Part shown: positions 8,587-15,149 of the stretch, one piece after another
Layout: each line of letters begins with the position of its first letter
How positions within the stretch are numbered: the first letter of the stretch is position 1
Assembly: GCA_049582805.1 (NCBI GenBank)
Contig: JBAUUR010000089.1
Span: forward strand, 1 to 44,381
Length of the DNA: 44,381 nucleotides
Direction: 5' to 3'
Source of the DNA: CAVXFS01 sp049582805
GTDB lineage: Bacteria; Pseudomonadota; Gammaproteobacteria; Burkholderiales; Gallionellaceae
Position numbers and translations under genes: made by a program
Notes under the pieces: model-generated
What the model saw: the letters and a program-made list of their open reading frames with translations, nothing else
The model's database searches: none
Told to the model about the DNA's origin: nothing

Positions 8587-8865
8587 ATGGATAGCACCAC
8601 ACTCATCGCAATTGCTTCCATTATCACCGCAGGACTCACCATCGCCATCGGCGGGATAGGCCCGGCGCTTGGCGAAGGGCGCGCGGTCTCGACGGCGCTG
8701 AGTTCGTTGGCCCAGCAACCCGATGCCGCCGCCACCATCACGCGAACGCTGTTCGTGGGCTTGGCAATGATCGAATCCATCGCCATCTACTCTTTCGTGA
8801 TCTCGATGATCATCATCTTTGCCAACCCGTTCTGGAACCACGCCATCGCACAAGCGCCCAAATAG
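8587..8865 (+). CDS. atpE: N-ATPase subunit c (rotor ring)
   Basis: A 92-residue hairpin of two membrane helices joined by the polar loop ALSSLAQQPDAA. Two carboxylates face the ion site: Glu30 in helix 1 (GPALGEGRAV) and Glu63 in helix 2 (MIESIAIYSF). Ser64 and Tyr68 follow Glu63 as in Na+-binding c subunits, but the residue after Ser is Ile rather than Thr. GGAAAGGA seven bases before the ATG is a strong ribosome site, fitting the high copy number of c. The gap 8546-8586 otherwise holds nothing. Confidence 0.95.
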   Translation: MDSTTLIAIASIITAGLTIAIGGIGPALGEGRAVSTALSSLAQQPDAAATITRTLFVGLAMIESIAIYSFVISMIIIFANPFWNHAIAQAPK

Positions 8866-8867
8866 TC

Positions 8868-9638
8868 ATGCTTATTGATTGGTTTACTGTTATCGCGCAA
8901 GCGGTCAACTTTCTTATTCTCGTATGGCTGATGAAGCGTTATTTGTACCAGCCCATCCTTAACGCGCTCGATGCGCGGGAGAAGCGCATCGCCGCAGAGC
9001 TGGCTGACGCAGCTGCAAAGGAAGCCGAAGCCATAGCCGAGCGCGAGGAATACAAGCGCAAGAACGACGAGTTCGAACAGCAGCGCGCCGGTCTGTTGAA
9101 CAAGGCAACGGACGAAGCGACAGCCGAACACCGGCGGCTATTCGACCAGGCGCGCAAAGATGCGGCCAACTTGCGTGCCAAGCAACAGGAATCGTTGCGC
9201 AGCGAGTATCAACAATTGAATGCAGAGTTCGCCCGCCGGACGCAGTCCGAAGTGTTTTCCATTGCGCGCAAAATGCTAGCCGATCTTGCCGGAACCAGTT
9301 TGGAAGAGCGCATGGTTGAGGTGTTTGTTCGCCGCTTGCGCGGGCTGGACAACGACGAGAAAAAGAAGCTTACAGCATTGCCCAAACAGCCTGCCATGCC
9401 TGTTGTCGTGCGCAGCGCCTTCGACCTTGCACCGGCACTGCGCGCCTCGATTGAAGGCGCGGTAAAGGAAACGCTTGCTGTGACGTCTTCCGTACAGTTC
9501 GAAGTTGTGCCTGACCTTGTCAGCGGTATCGAACTGGTGATGCAGGGACAAAAAGTCGCGTGGAGCGTTGCCGGCTATCTGGCATCGTTGGAAAAAGATG
9601 TCAACGAATTGCTGAAGGCTCAACGTAAGACTGAATGA
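8868..9638 (+). CDS. atpF: N-ATPase subunit b with delta-like C-terminal domain
   Basis: A 256-residue protein, much longer than the usual roughly 160-residue b. Residues 4-22 form the membrane anchor, residues about 36-140 a charged coiled coil (DAREKRIAAELADAAAKEAE), and residues about 170-256 a domain resembling the C-terminal part of F1 delta/OSCP (VRSAFDLAPALR, FEVVPDLVSGIELVMQGQKV, SVAGYLASLE). There is no separate atpH in the operon, so this protein probably supplies both the stalk and the delta contact to alpha. It starts two bases after atpE. Confidence 0.9.
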   Translation: MLIDWFTVIAQAVNFLILVWLMKRYLYQPILNALDAREKRIAAELADAAAKEAEAIAEREEYKRKNDEFEQQRAGLLNKATDEATAEHRRLFDQARKDAANLRAKQQESLRSEYQQLNAEFARRTQSEVFSIARKMLADLAGTSLEERMVEVFVRRLRGLDNDEKKKLTALPKQPAMPVVVRSAFDLAPALRASIEGAVKETLAVTSSVQFEVVPDLVSGIELVMQGQKVAWSVAGYLASLEKDVNELLKAQRKTE

Positions 9639-9708
9639 CATGAAAACTAAAAATACGAGCCGAATTTTGTAGGAGCGCCGTTTTCCAATGCGGGGCACAT
9701 AAATAGAA

Positions 9709-11238
9709 ATGAGCATGGAAGCCAAAAGCCTGCAAAACATTTTCGACAAAACCTTCGCGACTATCGGCCAGGCGCGCGAAGCGTATGCGCCGCAACTAAG
9801 CCCGCGCGAAACAGGCACGGTCACCAGCCTGTCCACCGGTATCGCCAGGGTATCCGGCCTGCCCGGCGTGAGTTTCGAGGAGGTGGTGAAGTTTCCCGGC
9901 GATCTGTACGGCATCGCATTCAATGTCGACGAGGACGAGATCGGGGTCGTGCTGCTCGGCGATTACTGGCATTTGCACGCGGGCGATGAGGTGGAGCGCA
10001 GGGGGCACGTGATGGACGTGCCGGTGGGCGAAGGGTTGATCGGGCGCGTCGTCAATCCGTTGGGGCGGCCGCTCGACGGCAAAGGGCCGGTGATCTCCGA
10101 CAAGCGTTTGCCGATCGAACGCCCCGCGCCGCAGATCATGGATCGCGCGCCCGTCACCATGCCGCTGCAGAGCGGCATCAAGGTCATCGATGCGCTCGTG
10201 CCGATCGGGCGCGGCCAGCGCGAGTTAATCCTCGGCGACCGGCAGACCGGCAAGACCGCCATCGCCATCGACACGATCCTCAACCAGCGCGGCCAGGATG
10301 TGCTGTGCGTGTATTGCACCATCGGCCAGCGCGCATCCGCCGTGGCCAAGGCAGTCGCCGACCTGCGCGATAACGGCGCGATGGAATACACTGTGGTCGT
10401 CGTGACCGAGGGCAACGACCCGCCCGGCCTTTCCTATATCGCGCCTTACTCCGCGACCAGCATCGCGGAATATTTCATGGAGCAGGGCCGCGATGTGCTG
10501 ATCGTGTACGATGATCTCACGCATCATGCGCGCGCCTACCGCGAACTGTCCTTGTTGCTGCGTCGCCCGCCCGGACGCGAAGCGTTTCCCGGCGACATCT
10601 TCTACATCCACTCGCGCCTGCTGGAACGCGCCACGCACCTGATGGCCGAGCTTGGCGGCGGCTCGCTCACCGCGCTGCCCATCATCGAGACCGAGGCGCA
10701 GAACATCGCCGCCTACATCCCGACCAACCTGATCTCGATCACCGACGGGCAGATATATCTTTCGCCGAACCTGTTCGAGTTGGGCATCCTGCCCGCTGTC
10801 GATGTCGGCAAATCGGTGTCGCGCGTCGGCGGCAAGGCGCAGTTCGCCGCCTATCGGGCCGTGACGGGCGATCTCAAACTCGCCTATGCGCAGTTCGAGG
10901 AGCTGGAAACCTTCGCCCGCTTTGGCACGCGGCTCGACGAGAACACCCGCAAGGTCATCGAACACGGGCGGCGCATCCGCACCTGCCTCAAGCAGCCGGA
11001 ATTCGAACCGGTGTCCGTGCCCGGCCAGATCGCCATCCTGCTGGCGCTGACCGGCAGGCTGTTCGACAGCGTGCCGCTGGAACGGATGCGCGATGCCGAG
11101 CTCGCGCTGCGCAAGGCGGCGGAAGACTTTCCGGCGGAACTGGAAAAGCGCATCACCTCGGCCGAGGAATTGAAGGACAGCGACCGCGAGTCGATATTGC
11201 AGATCGCGCGAGAGGCGCTTGCGACGTTTCACCCGTAG
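9709..11238 (+). CDS. atpA: N-ATPase subunit alpha
   Basis: A 509-residue F1 alpha subunit with P-loop GDRQTGKT at residues 176-183, YCTIGQRASAVAKAV, YDDLTHHARAYRELSLLLRRPPGREA and TDGQIYLSPNLFELGILPAVDVG (bases 10741-10809), all standard for alpha. A 70-base gap separates it from atpF; ATG 9709 and ATG 9715 are both possible. The stop codon overlaps the first REP of the RAYT element, whose GTAG begins at 11235. Confidence 0.95.
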   Translation: MSMEAKSLQNIFDKTFATIGQAREAYAPQLSPRETGTVTSLSTGIARVSGLPGVSFEEVVKFPGDLYGIAFNVDEDEIGVVLLGDYWHLHAGDEVERRGHVMDVPVGEGLIGRVVNPLGRPLDGKGPVISDKRLPIERPAPQIMDRAPVTMPLQSGIKVIDALVPIGRGQRELILGDRQTGKTAIAIDTILNQRGQDVLCVYCTIGQRASAVAKAVADLRDNGAMEYTVVVVTEGNDPPGLSYIAPYSATSIAEYFMEQGRDVLIVYDDLTHHARAYRELSLLLRRPPGREAFPGDIFYIHSRLLERATHLMAELGGGSLTALPIIETEAQNIAAYIPTNLISITDGQIYLSPNLFELGILPAVDVGKSVSRVGGKAQFAAYRAVTGDLKLAYAQFEELETFARFGTRLDENTRKVIEHGRRIRTCLKQPEFEPVSVPGQIAILLALTGRLFDSVPLERMRDAELALRKAAEDFPAELEKRITSAEELKDSDRESILQIAREALATFHP

Positions 11239-11265
11239 GGTGGGCACGTTTTTGTGCCCACGCGG
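11235..11265 (+). repeat. REP flanking the RAYT gene (left copy)
   Basis: A 31-base unit starting GTAGG, with perfect 8-base arms GTGGGCAC and GTGCCCAC around a six-base loop. The right copy at 11854-11884 is its inverted complement with one mismatch in the loop. A GTAG foot beside a hairpin is what RAYT transposases recognise. Confidence 0.9.
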
Positions 11266-11291
11266 ATTTTCAACATTTCAGGGCAACCCTA

Positions 11292-11834
11292 ATGTCACGA
11301 TATCGCCGCGCAACAGCTACAGGCTCAAGCTATTTCTTTACCGTGGTCGCTTACCGGCGGCAGCCGGTTCTATGCAGCGAAACGATTCGCAACGCATTGG
11401 GCGCCGCGATTGAAACGGTGCGTGTGGCGCGGCCATTCGTCATCGATGCCTGGGTACTGTTGCCCGACGATTTGCATTGCGTGTGGACGTTGCCCGAAGG
11501 CGACGCCGATTTTGCCAATCGCTGGATGAGAATCAAGCGGGCGGTGTCTTTGGCATGCCGGGAAGAGTTTCATCGTGACGACTGGATGACCGCATCAAAA
11601 TCCAAACATCGCGAATCGACCCTATGGCAACGGCGATTCTGGGAACATCAAATTCGCGATGAAAACGATTTTGCCGGCCATGTCGATTATATTCACTTCA
11701 ACCCGGTTAAACACGGGCATGTACAACATGCAGCCGATTGGCCTTATTCGACATTTCACCGCTATGTGCGCGATGGGTTGTATGCACGCGATTGGGCTGG
11801 CGCGATGGATGGCGCGGAATTGGAATATGATTGA
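11292..11834 (+). mobile_element. REP-associated tyrosine transposase (RAYT, Y1/IS200-like)
   Basis: A 180-residue RAYT protein: N-terminal MSRYRRATATGSSYFFTVVA, middle WVLLPDDLHCVWTLPEGDAD, and catalytic-tyrosine region HVDYIHFNPVKHG. RAYTs are single-copy Y1 nucleases that act on flanking REP hairpins. In most relatives the metal site is H-x-H (usually DHLHC); here the first His is replaced by Asp (DDLHC), so cleavage activity is doubtful. The gene lies in the same direction as the N-ATPase operon, between atpA and atpG, and is bounded by inverted REPs. Confidence 0.9.
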
Positions 11835-11853
11835 TGCCGTTTGCATGGGCATA

Positions 11854-11884
11854 CCGCGTGGGCACAAAGACGTGCCCACCCTAC
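11854..11884 (-). repeat. REP flanking the RAYT gene (right, inverted copy)
   Basis: Reverse complement of the unit at 11235-11265 with a single base difference. Together the two copies and the RAYT gene make a REPtron-like element of about 650 bases. Confidence 0.9.
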
Positions 11885-11979
11885 TTGGCTGGACACTCTC
11901 ACCATCAAGCGAATGGCAACGCGTTCGTCGCTATAGCTCAATCGCCAGAACCTGATAATGACGGGAAAGATGTAACGAA

Positions 11980-12906
11980 ATGAGCGACACCCTTGAAAGC
12001 CTGCGGCGCAAGATCGATGGCGCGACCGAACTCGATGCCGTGGTGCGCACGATGAAGGCGTTGGCCGCGTCGAGCATCGTGCAATATGAGCGCGCGGTGC
12101 ATTCGCTGGACGATTATTACCGGACTGTGGAGCTGGGCCTGGTTGCATGGTTGCGCCATACGGGGGCGGCGATATATCCGGGCGGCGGCGCGCAACTGAA
12201 GAAAGGAGCGACAGGCGCGGTGGTGTTCGGCTCGGATCAGGGGCTGGTAGGCCAGTTCAATGAGGTGCTCGCGGACTTTGCGGTAAACAAGCTGGGTGAC
12301 ATGCCGGGCAACAAAAATATCTGGGCGGTCGGCGAGCGCGTTCAGGGATATCTGGCCGATGCAGCCTTGCCGGTGGCAGACAATTTCCCCGTGCCAAATT
12401 CCATTGCTGCCATCACCTCTCTGGTCGGGCGTATCCTGATCGAGATCGAGACGCAGCGCGAGCAGGGAAAGGTTGCTGAGGTGTACCTGTTCCACAACCG
12501 TCCCAAATCCGGAGCAGTCTATGAGCCGGTGATCCAAAGGCTGCTGCCGCTGGATGATACCTGGGAGCGCGGACTGGCCGAACTTCCATGGCCGACGGAA
12601 AACCTGCCCGAGGTGCTGGGTGGCGGTGAGCCGACGCTGCAAGCGCTGATCCGCGAATATCTTTTCATCTCGCTGTTCAGGGCATGCGCCGAATCGCTGG
12701 CGAGCGAGAATGCCAGCCGCCTGGCCGCGATGCAGCGTGCCGAGAAGAACATCGACGAGCTGCTGGAAGATCTCACCCAGACTTTTCACCGTCTGCGTCA
12801 GAGCGGGATCGACGAGGAGTTGTTCGATGTCATTTCCGGTTTCGAGGCGCTGGCGGCGCCCCCGCAGCCGAAGGTACAAGCGGCAATAGCAAAAGGACCA
12901 GGATGA
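11980..12906 (+). CDS. atpG: N-ATPase subunit gamma
   Basis: A 308-residue F1 gamma subunit. The N-terminal helix DTLESLRRKIDGATELDAVV and the C-terminal helix (ASENASRLAAMQRAEKNIDE, then LTQTFHRLRQSGIDEELFDV) are the coiled-coil shaft segments typical of gamma. It is the last gene of the canonical D-C-Q-R-B-E-F-A-G series but is separated from atpA by the 650-base RAYT element and a short AT-rich stretch. Its stop overlaps the start of the D-like fragment (ATGA). Confidence 0.93.
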   Translation: MSDTLESLRRKIDGATELDAVVRTMKALAASSIVQYERAVHSLDDYYRTVELGLVAWLRHTGAAIYPGGGAQLKKGATGAVVFGSDQGLVGQFNEVLADFAVNKLGDMPGNKNIWAVGERVQGYLADAALPVADNFPVPNSIAAITSLVGRILIEIETQREQGKVAEVYLFHNRPKSGAVYEPVIQRLLPLDDTWERGLAELPWPTENLPEVLGGGEPTLQALIREYLFISLFRACAESLASENASRLAAMQRAEKNIDELLEDLTQTFHRLRQSGIDEELFDVISGFEALAAPPQPKVQAAIAKGPG

Positions 12907-13199
12907 AAATAAAGGCCAACTTGGACGAGGCGCGCAGCCGCATGACCGGGATCGCCGTGCTGCTGGCGCAGCTGGGCGAGGCAGAAACCGCGCTGTGGCG
13001 TCTGCTGACCGAACAGCGCAAAACCCGGAAGCGCGTCAATGCGCTCAAGTACAACGTCATCCCGCGCTACCAGACCACCATCCGTTACATCGAATCGTTG
13101 CTGTCCGAGGAAGAGCGCAACACTCTGTTCCAGTTCAAGGTCATGCGCGATCAGGCCGAAGTTGTTGAGGGCGGTTGGCAAAATGATGCGCATGCGTAG
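12903..13199 (+). CDS. Duplicated C-terminal third of V-type subunit D, coupled to atpG
   Basis: A 98-residue ORF starting MKIKANLDEARSRM. From residue 8 to about 85 it repeats the C-terminal part of the V-type subunit D encoded at 4358-4990 (LLTEQRKTRKRVNALKYNV, LSEEERNTLF), with few changes; most are synonymous third-base or isolated substitutions. The last 13 residues differ. It has a start codon inside the atpG stop (ATGA), so it is placed for translation. It could be a translated pseudogene or an extra coiled-coil subunit; the N-terminal two thirds of D are absent. Confidence 0.75.
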   Translation: MKIKANLDEARSRMTGIAVLLAQLGEAETALWRLLTEQRKTRKRVNALKYNVIPRYQTTIRYIESLLSEEERNTLFQFKVMRDQAEVVEGGWQNDAHA

Positions 13200-13361
13200 T
13201 TGCGTGGAGATGGAAAGTGTCTGGTAATTAAGGGGGATTCACCGCTGTGTTTCCACGCAACCTCGGTCGAACGCTGGCTTGCAAGACCTGTCGTGCCAGC
13301 TAGCTCCGCCGTTTGACGATGGCGTATACTGGATAAAATTATTATGTTTGCGGAGGGCAAC

Positions 13362-13661
13362 ATGTTTTGGAGATCGATATCTGTCGTACTGGTCGTCTTG
13401 TTTGGGATTGTGGCTGATGCCGGCGCGCAGCCGATGCGCGACAGTACACGCGGCGAGTTGTTGTACTCGACGCATTGCATCGCCTGCCACACTACCCAGG
13501 TGCATTGGCGCGAAAAGAAACTGGTCACGGACTGGGCAAGTCTGCGGGCGGAGATACGTCACTGGCAGAAATTCTCCAATCTTGAGTGGAGTGATGACGA
13601 CATTGCGGCAGTGGCGCGATATCTGAATGCTCTCTACTATCGTTATCCCGCGCCAGACTGA
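13362..13661 (+). CDS. Small exported c-type cytochrome
   Basis: A 99-residue protein. ATG 13362 is preferred to ATG 13344 because GGAGGG lies eight bases before it. Residues 1-22 are a signal peptide (MFWRSISVVLVVLFGIVADAGA). The single haem motif is C39-I-A-C42-H43. No methionine occurs after the motif, so the sixth ligand is not Met; His48 or a later His is available. The end (DDDIAAVARYLNALYY) is the usual C-terminal helix of such cytochromes. A TATACT at 13324-13329 may be its -10 box. The 162 bases before it hold no other gene. Confidence 0.85.
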   Translation: MFWRSISVVLVVLFGIVADAGAQPMRDSTRGELLYSTHCIACHTTQVHWREKKLVTDWASLRAEIRHWQKFSNLEWSDDDIAAVARYLNALYYRYPAPD

Positions 13662-13729
13662 CCGGAAGCAGCCAAATGCCGACAGATTTGACGCGTCGGC
13701 CATGGTGGCTTGAACCGCTGCCGGCAGGC

Positions 13730-14076
13730 ACGGGCGACCTGGCAACTATGGCCACCTGCATGCCGTTGTGGGTGACGAAACGGAGCTGGTGCTCGCCGGG
13801 TTTGCGGCCTTCCTCGATCCCCCCAAGGAGAGCGCCACCTCCGCACTCGCCGCACTCGGGAAGGCCGGCGTTGAGATCAAGATTGTGACCGGCGACAGTG
13901 ATCTGGTCACCCGGCATGTCTGCGCCCAATTGAAGATTCCGGTCACCGGGCTCCTGACCGGCAAGGAGATCGCGCAGATGGACGACCACGCACTGCGCGC
14001 CCGGGTGGAAACGGCGAAATTGCTTTTTCTGCGGCTTCGTCAGGCGATACCAGGGCGAGCGAGAAGACTGGCTTGA
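13730..14076 (+). pseudogene. Remnant of an Mg2+-type P-type ATPase
   Basis: Residues GDETELVLAGFAAFLDPPKE, VEIKIVTGDSDLVTRHVCAQL and LTGKEIAQMDDHALRARVE match the phosphorylation-to-hinge part of MgtA-like P-type ATPases (FLDPPK and TGD motifs). Only about 85 residues of a roughly 900-residue pump remain; there is no DKTGT site and no membrane region. Homology stops near 14020, after which the frame runs on as unrelated sequence. The upstream limit is approximate. Confidence 0.75.
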
Positions 14077-14186
14077 TCGAAAACCGGACAAGAAAAGCAA
14101 TTGACGCAGCCCCTTTAGGGCACCTCTAATTCGTCCATCCAAAGCAAAGAGTGTGCTGATGAATCCGAACAGGCAGCAGGGCTGAC

Positions 14187-15110
14187 ATGAATACAGCACC
14201 CATGCTCTCTCCGTCATTGAAACGCTATGCCTGGCTATCCATCGCAGCGGCTATGGCCACCATACTGCTCAAGGGCCTGGCCTGGTGGCTGACCGGTTCG
14301 GCCGGGCTGTTGTCTGATGCCATCGAGTCTTTCGTGAACCTCGCCGGTGCTTTGATGGCGCTCTGGATGCTGACGCTGGCAGCGCTCCCGGCGGATATCG
14401 ATCATGCCTACGGATACGGCAAGGCCGAGTATTTTTCCAGTGCGTTTGAGGGTTTCCTGATTGTTCTGGCAGCATGCACCATTGGCTATACTGCCATGGT
14501 GCGCCTGTTTAATTTGCGGCCGCTCGAAGCCGTGGGGTTCGGCCTGGCAGTATCAATGGCAGCCTCTGCCATCAATCTTGTTACAGCACGCGTCCTGATG
14601 GGGGTTGCGCGCAAGCAAAATTCAATCACCCTCGAGGCGGACGCTCGCCACCTGATGACCGATGTATGGACCTCTGCCGGGGTCATTGCCGGGGTCGGGC
14701 TGGTGTGGATTACCGGCTGGCTATGGCTTGATCCGGTCATTGCCATTCTCGTTGCGGGGAACATTATCTGGACGGGTTGGCAGCTCATGCGGCGTTCGGC
14801 AGCGGGTCTGCTGGATGCCTCCCTGCCGGCAGAAAAGCGGGAGCAAATCGAATCGCTGCTGGCCGGATATCGCAAACAGGGACTGGATTTCCACGCCCTG
14901 CGAACCCGCCAATCGGGGAGCCGCGCCTTCGTGACCCTGCACGTTCTGGTACCGGGGCATTGGACCGTGCAGCAAGGTCACGACTGGGCAGAGCAGATAG
15001 AGATGGAGATACGCAATGCCATACCCAATGCGCATATCACCACCCATTTGGAACCTCTGGAAGACCCGGTGTCATTGATCGATAAAGAGCTTGATAGGCC
15101 GGCTAACTGA
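14187..15110 (+). CDS. Cation diffusion facilitator (CDF) metal exporter
   Basis: A 307-residue CDF protein with six membrane helices in the first 200 residues and a cytoplasmic C-terminal domain (about 205-300). Metal-site residues are visible in GLLSDAIESFVNLAG and in EADARHLMTDVWTS (HxxxD). It should exchange a divalent metal such as Zn2+, Fe2+ or Co2+ for protons; the substrate cannot be read from the sequence. It stands alone between the P-type remnant and hypF. Confidence 0.92.
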   Translation: MNTAPMLSPSLKRYAWLSIAAAMATILLKGLAWWLTGSAGLLSDAIESFVNLAGALMALWMLTLAALPADIDHAYGYGKAEYFSSAFEGFLIVLAACTIGYTAMVRLFNLRPLEAVGFGLAVSMAASAINLVTARVLMGVARKQNSITLEADARHLMTDVWTSAGVIAGVGLVWITGWLWLDPVIAILVAGNIIWTGWQLMRRSAAGLLDASLPAEKREQIESLLAGYRKQGLDFHALRTRQSGSRAFVTLHVLVPGHWTVQQGHDWAEQIEMEIRNAIPNAHITTHLEPLEDPVSLIDKELDRPAN

Positions 15111-15149
15111 ACTGCGATTGCATGCAAAAATATCTTGTCTTGACACTCC

